Assembly: GCA_023666275.1 (NCBI GenBank)
Contig: JAMPCJ010000010.1
Coordinates: forward strand, 1 to 64,000
Direction: 5' to 3'
Origin: Treponema brennaborense
Lineage (GTDB): Bacteria > Spirochaetota > Spirochaetia > Treponematales > Treponemataceae
Length of the DNA: 64,000 nucleotides
Positions 47,536 to 55,149 of this stretch are shown here, in pieces. Made by a program: the position numbers and the translations under genes. The notes below the pieces were generated by a model that had not been told where the DNA came from, searched no databases, and saw nothing but the letters and a program-made list of their open reading frames with translations. How positions within the stretch are numbered: position 1 is the stretch's first letter; the number at the start of each line of letters is the position of its first letter.

Positions 47536-47660
47536 GGAAACGTCTTCGCGTGGCAAGAGGAAGAGTATTCCCGTGGCTGAGGAAACGTCTTCGCGTGCAA
47601 GAGGAAGAGCATTCCCGTGGCAGAGGAAATGCTTTCGCGTGCAGGGGAAGCACGCAGGCG
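47536..47660. repeat. Degenerate minisatellite, 44-45-bp unit
   Basis: GGAAACGTCTTCGCGT starts at 47536 and 47581 and a diverged copy (GGAAATGCTTTCGCGT) at 47625. About 2.7 units fill most of the gap between the SEC-C gene and the murA stop. The copies carry GGAAGAG and TTCCCGTGGC strings. Confidence 0.75.
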
Positions 47661-47665
47661 GATTG

Positions 47666-48964
47666 TTACGAGCATCCTGCTTTTTTTTCTATATGCGCGC
47701 CGATGCTTTGCAGACGTTTCGCAAGATGCTCGTAACCGCGTTCTATTTGGTAAATATTCCTGATAACGCTTTCGCCGTGCGCACACATGGCGGCAATGAC
47801 CATTGCCATGCCTGCCCGCACATCGGGAGAAATAAGATCCGTTCCGTGCAGAATGCTCGGTCCGGACACAACTGCCCGATGCGGGTCGCAGAGCGTTATC
47901 CGCGCGCCCATGCCGATAAGCTTGTCCACAAAAAACATCCGCGATTCAAACATCTTTTCATGGATAAGCACCGTGCCTTCAACCTGCGTCGCAACAACGG
48001 TCATGATGCTCGTAAGATCCGCGGGGAAGCCCGGCCACGGTGCATCGTCGATTTTCGGTATCATGCCGCCGAAATCCGCGTTTACCTGAAGCGGCTGTCC
48101 TGCAGGCACGGAAAGAACGGAATCGTCGGTGTCCCAGCGGATGCCCAGTTTGCCGAACGAAACTTTCAGCGGACGCATATCGCGCGGATTTATTCCCGCA
48201 ATAGAAATCGAACCGCGCGTTGCCGCCGCCAGCCCGATGAAAGAACCTATTTCCATGTAATCGGGACCGATTGAAAAATCGCAGCCGTGCAGTTCTTTTA
48301 CGCCGACGATGCGCAGAATATTCGAGCCGGCGCCGCTGATATTCGCGCCCATTGCCGAAAGCATGGCGCACAAATCGCGCACATGCGGTTCGCAGGCGGC
48401 GTTTGTCAAAATCGTTTCGCCCTCCGCGAGCACCGCCGCCATCAGCGCGTTTTCCGTTGCGGTAACAGACGCTTCATCGAGGAAAATATCCGCACCCACA
48501 AGTTTATTTGCCGAAAACGAAAACAAACTTTCGGTATCGATGCGCGCGCCGAGTTCTTTCAGCGCGAACAAATGAGTGTCCAGCCGGCGGCGGCCTATTA
48601 CATCTCCGCCGGGCGGCGGCAGCACCGCTTTGCCTTTGCGCGCAATAAGCGGTCCCGCAATAAGAATAGACGCGCGGATTTTGAACGAAAGCTCAGGCGG
48701 AATATCGATGCGGCTGATTTCAGAGGCTTTCAGTTTCCAGGTGTTTGCCGCCGCATGCTTCACGCTGACGCCGAGGGATTTCAGGATTTCCAGCATCACG
48801 CGGGTATCTTCGATATCGGGAATATTGCGCAGCGTAATTTCTTCCGTTGTCAGAAGCGACGCCGCAAGACATGGCAGCGCGGCATTTTTATTGCCGCTGG
48901 CCTGTATTGTTCCCTTTACCGGAAATCCGCCTTCTATATGATATTCATCGGTATATTCGTTCAT
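47666..48964 (-). CDS. murA: UDP-N-acetylglucosamine 1-carboxyvinyltransferase
   Basis: 432 residues from ATG 48964 (AAGGATTGAAT upstream). Both halves of the EPSP-synthase-like fold are present, with SGNKNAALPC near the N-terminus. The catalytic loop reads PPPGGDVIGRRRLDTH: Asp121 replaces the Cys that reacts with fosfomycin in most bacteria. The same change in mycobacteria, chlamydiae and Borrelia gives intrinsic fosfomycin resistance with full enzyme activity. It starts two bases after the pepT stop, forming an operon. Confidence 0.96.
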   Translation of the reverse strand: MNEYTDEYHIEGGFPVKGTIQASGNKNAALPCLAASLLTTEEITLRNIPDIEDTRVMLEILKSLGVSVKHAAANTWKLKASEISRIDIPPELSFKIRASILIAGPLIARKGKAVLPPPGGDVIGRRRLDTHLFALKELGARIDTESLFSFSANKLVGADIFLDEASVTATENALMAAVLAEGETILTNAACEPHVRDLCAMLSAMGANISGAGSNILRIVGVKELHGCDFSIGPDYMEIGSFIGLAAATRGSISIAGINPRDMRPLKVSFGKLGIRWDTDDSVLSVPAGQPLQVNADFGGMIPKIDDAPWPGFPADLTSIMTVVATQVEGTVLIHEKMFESRMFFVDKLIGMGARITLCDPHRAVVSGPSILHGTDLISPDVRAGMAMVIAAMCAHGESVIRNIYQIERGYEHLAKRLQSIGAHIEKKAGCS

Positions 48965-48966
48965 AT

Positions 48967-50304
48967 TCAATCCTTGTGCATATCTGCCTGCGCGGCGCTG
49001 CCTGTGTCGGCGGCACACGCCAAAGCGACGATATTCAGCAGCGTTTTCACGGCGCATGTCATTTGCGAAAGAGATGCCCATTCCGTGCGGGAATGGAAAT
49101 TATGTCCGCCGGTAAAAATATTGGGCGTCGGCAGTCCCATTTCGGACAGCCGCGAGCCGTCCGTGCCGCCGCGGATCGGTTTGAATACCGGTTCGATGCC
49201 GGTTTTTTTCACCGCCCGAACGAGCAGTTCCAGCACGGCGGGGTTTCTATCAACGGCAGTTTTCATATTGAGATACTGCTTTGTGTGGTCCGTTTCCGCG
49301 CGGCCGCCGGGGAAACGGCATTCGACGGCTTTCGCAAACGCATCGACTGCGGCAATGCGGCGCTGCATGCCGACATCGTCAAAATCGCGCAGGAACACAG
49401 TCGCTTCGGCACATTCGATATGACCGCTTATTTCCATAGGCGCGTAAAAACCAAGCAGCGCATCTGTTGCTTCGGGGCTTTCGTTTTGCGGCAGCAGAGA
49501 AATAAACGCAGCCGCCATAGTTACGGCGTTTACCATGTCGGGTCGCGCCGTGCCGGTGTGTTTTGCTTTGCCGATAAAACGAACCGTGCTTTTCCAGGCA
49601 TTAAAGCATTCGCACTCTATTTCGCCGGCACGTCCGCCGTCAACCGTATAGCAGAACGGCGACCGAATCCAATCAAACGGCACATTATCCATACCGTGCC
49701 CCGTTTCTTCATCCGGAGAAAATATAATTTCGATTTGTCCGTGCGCAGACGGCGCCGTTTTCAGCAGATACTCGGCCGCCGTCATAATGACTGCGATGCC
49801 GGCTTTGTCATCGGCGCCGAGCAGCGTAGTGCCGTCGGAAGTGATTACCGTATCGCCGGCGGAAACAGCGCGCACGGCATCTTCCGAAAGCTCGAATCCG
49901 GATTCGCCGCAGCGCGCAGCCGCATTCTCGTTTTTCCCGCGGAAAACCTGCGGACGGACATTTTTGCCGGAAACTTCTTCCGCCGTATCCAGATGCGCGA
50001 TAAAACAAACAGACGGAAAAGATTCGCAGCCGCAGGACGGCGGAATGCGCGCGCAGACATAGGCGTGTTCCGTAACGCGTACGTCATGTATGCCGAAAGA
50101 ACGCAGTTCCTCCGCAAGACTTTCCGCAAAAGCCCGCTCCGTTTCCGCAGACGGCTGAATTCCCTGATCCGCACGCACGGAATCGCTTTGCGTATCAGTG
50201 CGCACATACGAAAGAAAACGCGCCAAAAGCGGTTCCGAAACATCGGTTTCCGCAAGGAACCGCAGCAATGCCTGCGGTTCCTGCATGTTGTCTGATAATG
50301 CCAT
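48967..50304 (-). CDS. pepT: Peptidase T (tripeptide aminopeptidase)
   Basis: 445 residues from ATG 50304. M20B metallopeptidase motifs are present: the zinc-site HLDTAEE, GADDKAG, the catalytic PDEETGHG, and the VDGG and GGTDGSRL motifs. It releases N-terminal residues from tripeptides in the cytoplasm. Length is slightly above E. coli PepT (408). The ATG has a -10-like TACCAT six bases upstream and no Shine-Dalgarno sequence. murA follows directly. Confidence 0.94.
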   Translation of the reverse strand: MALSDNMQEPQALLRFLAETDVSEPLLARFLSYVRTDTQSDSVRADQGIQPSAETERAFAESLAEELRSFGIHDVRVTEHAYVCARIPPSCGCESFPSVCFIAHLDTAEEVSGKNVRPQVFRGKNENAAARCGESGFELSEDAVRAVSAGDTVITSDGTTLLGADDKAGIAVIMTAAEYLLKTAPSAHGQIEIIFSPDEETGHGMDNVPFDWIRSPFCYTVDGGRAGEIECECFNAWKSTVRFIGKAKHTGTARPDMVNAVTMAAAFISLLPQNESPEATDALLGFYAPMEISGHIECAEATVFLRDFDDVGMQRRIAAVDAFAKAVECRFPGGRAETDHTKQYLNMKTAVDRNPAVLELLVRAVKKTGIEPVFKPIRGGTDGSRLSEMGLPTPNIFTGGHNFHSRTEWASLSQMTCAVKTLLNIVALACAADTGSAAQADMHKD

Positions 50305-50310
50305 ACCCGT

Positions 50311-50339
50311 ATGGTATGATATTTCGGCAGTCAAGACAA
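50311..50339 (-). promoter_or_regulatory. Promoter of pepT-murA, predicts leaderless mRNA
   Basis: TTGTCT (50339-50334), a 17-base spacer and TACCAT (50316-50311), then six bases (ACGGGT) to the ATG. Each box matches four of six. Confidence 0.4.
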
Positions 50340-50392
50340 TCCCTGCGGCATTCATACAAGGCACGGGCGCAAAAAGCAAACGAGTGCTGTTT

Positions 50393-52198
50393 CTATTTTC
50401 CGCGGGACGCCGCAAAGCGCACCGCCGCGAACAAAAGAAGCAGCGCATAAAAGAACATGACGGCGGCAAACGTATACGTGCCGAAAAATCCGATCAGCGC
50501 ATAATACAAAACATTCTGCAAATACATAATGCCGTCAAAAAAAGCAAACGCCACCAGCGTGAATACGGGAATTACCGGAATCCACTTGAATTTAAAAACG
50601 GAATTGTATGCCATCCGATAGTTCCAGCCGAATACGGCAGTCCACACAAAAATAATCATCAGAATAAACGGATATGCGGTGCGGCTGACAAGCGCATGTT
50701 CGAAGACTTCCGCCGAATAACCGAAATCATCGGCGCGTTCGGCAAAATTGATGAGCTGCATAAGCGGCATATCCTGCGCCCCGAAAGAAGCGGAACATAC
50801 TTGCTGAAAATCGCCGTAAGGAATCGGCATTACATACTGGAACGAATATTCCGCCGCATCGTTTGTTTCCGCGTACTGCGTGTACACCGGAATAGTTTCT
50901 ACGCCGCGGTAATCTCTGTCAACGGATTTGAGCAGCACATACGGAACAAACGTGCGTTCGGTATCTATATCGATGCTCAGCGGCAGCCAGGGAAACATGT
51001 TTGCGGGAGCGGCGTACATTTTCGCAAGCGGCGCGCGAATGGAATGCAGCAGGCGGCCGTTTTTGTCATACGAATACACATAAAAGTCCCGAAAATAATG
51101 AATTAAACCGCCGCCTTTTTTCCAGGAAGAAATACCTGCGCAGAAAACAACATCGCGCCCTTTATCGGCTTTGGGACAGACAAAGCGGACATTCCGATAC
51201 TGCTCGAACAGCTGCATGTCATTCATTTCATCACTGAAAAAATACTGCTTTTCAAGTTCGTCCTGCGCAATTCGGCAGTACCGCTGAATATCGGGGTCGT
51301 TCGGGTACGAACGCGCAAGCGTATGGTAAACAAAATACGCGCCGAGAAAATCGCCTTTCGACAGCAGTTTGTATCCGGCAACTTTTTCGGCAAACACCTG
51401 CTGCGGTTCTCCGAAGCGCACTTCTTCGGCAGCGGAAAGCATCCGCCAGGCTTCGTTTGCAAGCTGACGCGCTTCGCTTTGATTGCCGTCGCCGGGCAGA
51501 CAGAGGGAAACGGCTTTTTCCGCATAATAATGGGCGTCGAACCAATTGCCGGAAGCCGCGGCGGCACGCGCAGCCTGCATAAAATCCGCGGAATCAAACT
51601 GCGCTTCGTTGCGGACGGGAAGCGTTTCTTCGGCGGCGGCAGCTTCCCTGACGGCAGGAAAATCAGCCGGCTGCTGGCCTTGCGCGGCGGCATTCTTTTC
51701 CGCAATTTCGGTTTTCAATTCCGCCGCCTCCGAATCGGCAGGAAAAAGCAAAAGCGCCATGTCGATATACTGTTCGGCGCGTTCGTAATCCGGATCCGAC
51801 TGAACCATATACCGTTCCGCGAGGCGGCAATATGCGGCAAACGATTCGCGGCGGTTTTCCTCAAGCTGCATCTGCCTGCTGACAAACGGGCGGCCTATTT
51901 CCGCGGCGAAAAAACAAATAACCGTGCAGATAAAGCCCGCGGCGAGCACTGTTTTGCTGCACCGAAGCATCAGCGGCGAAAAGCGCTGCGGATGTTCGGA
52001 CGCCAATTTGCCGAAACCGAAAGAATAGCCCACAAGCAAACCGCTGGCGCAGAACGGCGGCAGGAATTCGAAAAAATACAGCAGCATGCGGCTGAAAAAA
52101 ATGCCGTCATGCACCGCACCCGCCGCCGCGAACGCCGCGCACAAGCCGAGGAACACATAAATGCCAAGGGTCGCCAATACGTATAAAGCAAGCATCAT
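50393..52198 (-). CDS. Multi-TM protein with TPR-like soluble domain (unknown function)
   Basis: 601 residues from ATG 52198, which overlaps the upstream stop (ATGA). Three N-terminal transmembrane helices (about 4-125), a soluble region of about 330 residues including TPR-like pairs (YERAEQYIDMALLLFPADSEAAELK; WFDAHYYAEKAVSLC; GDFLGAYFVYHTLARSYPNDPDI), then three or four C-terminal helices (about 495-597). No family is recognised. It is co-transcribed with the 324-residue membrane protein just upstream; together they look like an envelope complex. Confidence 0.75.
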   Translation of the reverse strand: MMLALYVLATLGIYVFLGLCAAFAAAGAVHDGIFFSRMLLYFFEFLPPFCASGLLVGYSFGFGKLASEHPQRFSPLMLRCSKTVLAAGFICTVICFFAAEIGRPFVSRQMQLEENRRESFAAYCRLAERYMVQSDPDYERAEQYIDMALLLFPADSEAAELKTEIAEKNAAAQGQQPADFPAVREAAAAEETLPVRNEAQFDSADFMQAARAAAASGNWFDAHYYAEKAVSLCLPGDGNQSEARQLANEAWRMLSAAEEVRFGEPQQVFAEKVAGYKLLSKGDFLGAYFVYHTLARSYPNDPDIQRYCRIAQDELEKQYFFSDEMNDMQLFEQYRNVRFVCPKADKGRDVVFCAGISSWKKGGGLIHYFRDFYVYSYDKNGRLLHSIRAPLAKMYAAPANMFPWLPLSIDIDTERTFVPYVLLKSVDRDYRGVETIPVYTQYAETNDAAEYSFQYVMPIPYGDFQQVCSASFGAQDMPLMQLINFAERADDFGYSAEVFEHALVSRTAYPFILMIIFVWTAVFGWNYRMAYNSVFKFKWIPVIPVFTLVAFAFFDGIMYLQNVLYYALIGFFGTYTFAAVMFFYALLLLFAAVRFAASRGK

Positions 52199-53169
52199 GC
52201 CGCGCCCCACTGATTCGGATCGGATTTTCGGCAGAAATTGATAATGCCGGTCAGCATGCAGACCAAGGCTGTCATTCCGTTAAGCACACAGGAAGCGGCA
52301 AACGGTTCGGCGAAAAAACTGCCGCCGCGGTTTGCAAGCACCGTTATTATGCGCGTGCCGTATTCGGAAGAATACAAGCATACATTTCCCGCCCAAATAA
52401 ACAAAAAACCGGCGATAATCAAAGACAAATTTATGAGCCGCCAGGAACTGACGCGCTTTAATCCGATGAGCGAAAAAAACGCCAGCGCAATGGAAGCAAA
52501 ACGCAGGCAGGAAGCCGGCGGAGAATGCAGCGCCTCGCGCGTCATATCGCGGAACGAACGCAGACAGCGCACAAACAAATCAAACGAGGGCGAAAAACGC
52601 ACCGTGCTCCCGATCAGCGGGTCCGCATAGCGTGAATGATAATCCGCCTCCGCGGCTATATCATCGCATACGGAAACCGTATAGTCCTTAATATCGGCGG
52701 CACTTCCGTTCCGCAGCGAACAGCAAATGCCGAACGGCGTACCGTCTTCCGAATATCCGGCAAAATAAAAAATTTTGCCGCCGACCTGCCTGAAATATCC
52801 GGGACTCAGCGTTAAATCCGTATATTCCGCAACAGGCGCGGCAAAAAAACGCTCGCCTGCCTTGGCGCAAAACGGAATTACCGCAAGCCACACAAAAGCG
52901 CAAATCAGCGCATATACCGCAAAACTAAGCGCGGAATTCGACGGATGGCGGATAAGAAAAAAAATCACGCACAAACAGGCGGAAAGCGCCGCAAACGGAG
53001 CGAAAAAAACAATGCCTTCCAAAAACAGCGGAAACGAAAAAACAGCGTTTTCCAAACCGGCAACAAGGCGCGCGCAGTCGAAATACACCATATAGGCAGC
53101 CGCACCGACGCACACGAGCGCGGCAAAAACATATACAAAAACAGCAAAAAGCCACAACGATGTTTTCAT
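52195..53169 (-). CDS. Multi-TM protein, partner of the downstream gene (unknown function)
   Basis: 324 residues. Three transmembrane helices at about 5-30, 50-75 and 83-105, an extracytoplasmic domain of about 105 residues (110-215, with LSPGYFRQVGGKIFYFAGYSEDG-like beta strands), then three more helices (about 220-315). The layout resembles permease-like subunits with a periplasmic domain, as in LptF/LptG, but the similarity is only topological. The stop overlaps the next start by 4 bases. Confidence 0.72.
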   Translation of the reverse strand: MKTSLWLFAVFVYVFAALVCVGAAAYMVYFDCARLVAGLENAVFSFPLFLEGIVFFAPFAALSACLCVIFFLIRHPSNSALSFAVYALICAFVWLAVIPFCAKAGERFFAAPVAEYTDLTLSPGYFRQVGGKIFYFAGYSEDGTPFGICCSLRNGSAADIKDYTVSVCDDIAAEADYHSRYADPLIGSTVRFSPSFDLFVRCLRSFRDMTREALHSPPASCLRFASIALAFFSLIGLKRVSSWRLINLSLIIAGFLFIWAGNVCLYSSEYGTRIITVLANRGGSFFAEPFAASCVLNGMTALVCMLTGIINFCRKSDPNQWGAA

Positions 53170-53276
53170 ACAACCAGAATATCATGAAGAATAAACAAAC
53201 TCAATTTTTTTTCCGAAAAATCCTTCTTTTTTTTCGGCGCCGCAGAAAATGCCGGCTCACGGGAACACCGCATTCG

Positions 53277-53348
53277 GCATCGCGGGAAGTGCCGCAGGCA
53301 CGGCAATTCGTCATCGCGAGAAGTGCCGCAGGCACGACGAAGCGATTC
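53277..53348. repeat. Two tandem palindromic repeats (GTCATCGCGAG family)
   Basis: CATCGCG-GAAGTGCCGCAGG recurs with a 34-base period (53278 and 53312). Each contains the hairpin GTGCC-GCA-GGCAC. The second copy continues into CGAAGCGATTC, so it resembles the element at 206-274. Confidence 0.65.
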
Positions 53349-53426
53349 TCTGCCCGCCCGAACGCCGCAAAAGCCGCGCAGAAAATGCGCGCATTCCAAG
53401 CGCACGATGCCGCGCGAAAGAAACAG

Positions 53427-53454
53427 TTGACACTACCCCCCCCCGTGCTATAAA
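53427..53454 (+). promoter_or_regulatory. Phase-variable promoter of the OMP operon (C9 in the spacer)
   Basis: A perfect TTGACA (53427-53432) and TATAAA (53449-53454) are separated by 16 bases, nine of which are an uninterrupted C run (53436-53444). Gain of one C gives the 17-base optimum; further changes weaken it. The start site would be near 53461, with AAGGAG at 53478-53483 for the gene at 53492. Confidence 0.85.
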
Positions 53455-53491
53455 AGCCTATCTTTTTTTATTATTTTAAGGAGTTTTTTGC

Positions 53492-54139
53492 ATGAAAAAA
53501 CAGCTGAAAAAAATCGTGCCGCTTTTGGCGGCAATGCTTGCCTGCGCGGCGGCTTCCGCCTGGGACTGGGGTTCTTACTGCGGCGCACTGGACGGAAAAC
53601 ATTGTATCTTTAAAGCCGGAATCGGGTACGGCGTCGCACCGGAAAAATGGGAGCAGAAAGCCGGCGCACCGTTTTCCGGTTCAAAACTAGACTCTGATAT
53701 AGCCACCGTACTTTCCGGTATCAGCGACAATACATTTCTCAACTTGACCAGCGGCTTTGTGCTTCCGGTTCAAATAGAATTTCTTCTCGGCAAGGTTCCG
53801 ATCGGAATTACGATGGGCTGCCGCTTTCAGTGGGGAAAAAACAAGGACATAGAACACGCTGTATTCAAAACGTTCAGTTCCGCCGTTATGGCAGGACTGG
53901 ACTATCACATGGCTCCCGGACCACGATGGCTCGACTTTTACGCGGGCGCAAAACTGGGAGGCAACTTCGGCTCTTTCACTGTTGAAAATACCTACTGGAA
54001 TGAGTCGGCAAAGAAAAGCAGCAAAGCCTTTGCATACGACGTACATGCGGGCGCAACGTTTTGGGGAGAACATGTCGGCATAAATACGGAAATAGGCAGC
54101 CTCACCAAACTGAGCATGTCGCTGATTTTCAATTTCTAG
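53492..54139 (+). CDS. Outer-membrane beta-barrel protein (candidate, phase-variable)
   Basis: 215 residues. A signal peptide (cleavage probably after ASA at about 23) is followed by alternating polar/hydrophobic strands rich in Gly and aromatics, ending in SLIFNF with a C-terminal Phe as in BAM substrates. The size fits an eight-stranded barrel (OmpW/OmpA-like class). In T. pallidum the OmpW-like TP0126 is controlled by a homopolymer in its promoter, and this gene has the same arrangement. A lipoprotein gene follows after 21 bases. The family is not confirmed; the barrel is inferred. Confidence 0.75.
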   Translation: MKKQLKKIVPLLAAMLACAAASAWDWGSYCGALDGKHCIFKAGIGYGVAPEKWEQKAGAPFSGSKLDSDIATVLSGISDNTFLNLTSGFVLPVQIEFLLGKVPIGITMGCRFQWGKNKDIEHAVFKTFSSAVMAGLDYHMAPGPRWLDFYAGAKLGGNFGSFTVENTYWNESAKKSSKAFAYDVHAGATFWGEHVGINTEIGSLTKLSMSLIFNF

Positions 54140-54160
54140 TTCTGCAAGGAAATACGAAAC

Positions 54161-54655
54161 ATGAAAAAATTTCATTTTATCCCGATACTCTGTGCGGTTT
54201 TCTGCGCGGGAGCATTATTGGCAGGCTGCTCCGATTCTTTGGTGGTCAGCTCCGGCGGAGGTGGCGGCGGCAGCGGCAGCAGTACGAGCGGCGGCAGTTC
54301 ATCAAGCGGAAGCGTCTCCGGCGGTGGTACACCTAGCGGCAGCAGTGGCGGCGGCTCTGTCTCCGACAGCGCGGAGGGGGGGGGTACCAATAGCAGCTAC
54401 GACAACAGCAGCTATTCGTTAAGCGGCACAACGTGGATTGAACCAAATTCCGGAATAACCTTGAGTTTTTACGACAACAATGAGGTATGTTATACAGAAC
54501 CTGTAGCATATGATACTTATTATTCTTATTCCTACAACTCTTATGGCTATAACGATGGTTCGGGAACTGCTTATGTGGCAGACACTGCGGTACTTTTCTC
54601 TGTTTCGGGAAGTACGCTTGTTTGGGACGGGCTGACTTTCTATCAAAACTACTAG
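54161..54655 (+). CDS. Surface lipoprotein candidate with phase-variable G9 tract
   Basis: 164 residues. The signal peptide ends LLAGC (Cys23 lipidated). A Gly/Ser-only linker (about 30-75) precedes a small beta-rich domain (about 85-164) containing a Tyr/Ser-rich strand (DTYYSYSYNSYGY). G9 at 54376-54384 encodes Glu72-Gly-Gly-Gly75; one extra G gives TAG three codons past the tract and one fewer gives TAA about 12 codons on, so only this length (or plus or minus three) makes the full protein. It is the second gene of the OMP operon. The domain is not recognised. Confidence 0.75.
   Translation: MKKFHFIPILCAVFCAGALLAGCSDSLVVSSGGGGGGSGSSTSGGSSSSGSVSGGGTPSGSSGGGSVSDSAEGGGTNSSYDNSSYSLSGTTWIEPNSGITLSFYDNNEVCYTEPVAYDTYYSYSYNSYGYNDGSGTAYVADTAVLFSVSGSTLVWDGLTFYQNY
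54376..54384. repeat. G9 homopolymer in a coding region
   Basis: Nine consecutive G in the lipoprotein gene, in frame, at the end of the Gly/Ser linker. It is a slipped-strand mispairing site by its length. Confidence 0.9.
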
Positions 54656-54703
54656 CCGCCCCAAACAGTCGATTCGCAATGTGTTAAAAAAGGAGGCATT
54701 ATT

Positions 54704-55039
54704 ATGATGCAATTGTTTTCAGACATTTTTGAAAAATTTCTTGATGTCATTTCGGTTCTCATTTTGATTGCGGGCGCCATTGTCGGCGGAATAATCGGCA
54801 ACTCTTTTGATCATCTCATGATGGGAGTGATAATCGGTCTTTTGGCGGTTTTTATTTCCGAAGTCTTTATTTTCGGATCGCTTGCGCAAATCATTGCCAT
54901 AAAAACGCTTTTGGAAGAGCAAAGCAAGATGCTGAAGAAAATAGCAGACAACGCTGCGTACAGCAGCTCAAAACAGGAAAAGCAAAGCAATATTTCACAA
55001 AAGATTCCGCCGAGCAATCTCCACACTAACGGCGAGTAA
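54704..55039 (+). CDS. Small membrane protein with cytoplasmic coiled coil
   Basis: 111 residues. AAGGAGG precedes ATG 54704 (a second ATG follows directly). Two transmembrane helices (about 12-33 and 39-62, rich in Gly in GAIVGGIIGNSF) are followed by a short helix LLEEQSKMLKKIADN and a polar tail. No family is recognised. It lies 48 bases after the lipoprotein gene and is followed by a terminator, so it is probably the last gene of the OMP operon. Confidence 0.65.
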   Translation: MMQLFSDIFEKFLDVISVLILIAGAIVGGIIGNSFDHLMMGVIIGLLAVFISEVFIFGSLAQIIAIKTLLEEQSKMLKKIADNAAYSSSKQEKQSNISQKIPPSNLHTNGE

Positions 55040-55084
55040 AGCCTCGGTTTTCTCCCCGCCCACGCATTTCCGCGGCGGGTGCGC

Positions 55085-55130
55085 AAAAAAAATCGGCAGT
55101 GCAAAACAAAATGCACTGCCGATTTTTTTT
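55085..55130. terminator. Bidirectional intrinsic terminator
   Basis: ATCGGCAGTGCA and TGCACTGCCGAT form a perfect 12-bp stem with an 8-base loop, flanked by A8 on the left and T8 on the right. It ends the OMP operon (plus) and the porin gene (minus). Confidence 0.95.
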
Positions 55131-55149
55131 AATGCGTATTCAATTCACA

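Larger units (their letters stand above)
53170..53491. other. Intergenic region with repeats and phase-variable promoter
   Basis: This 322-base divergent gap holds the start-side sequence of the membrane-protein pair on the left, two copies of a CATCGCG-GAAGTGCCGCAGGCACG repeat in the middle and the OMP operon promoter with its C9 tract on the right. No gene was found. Confidence 0.7.
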
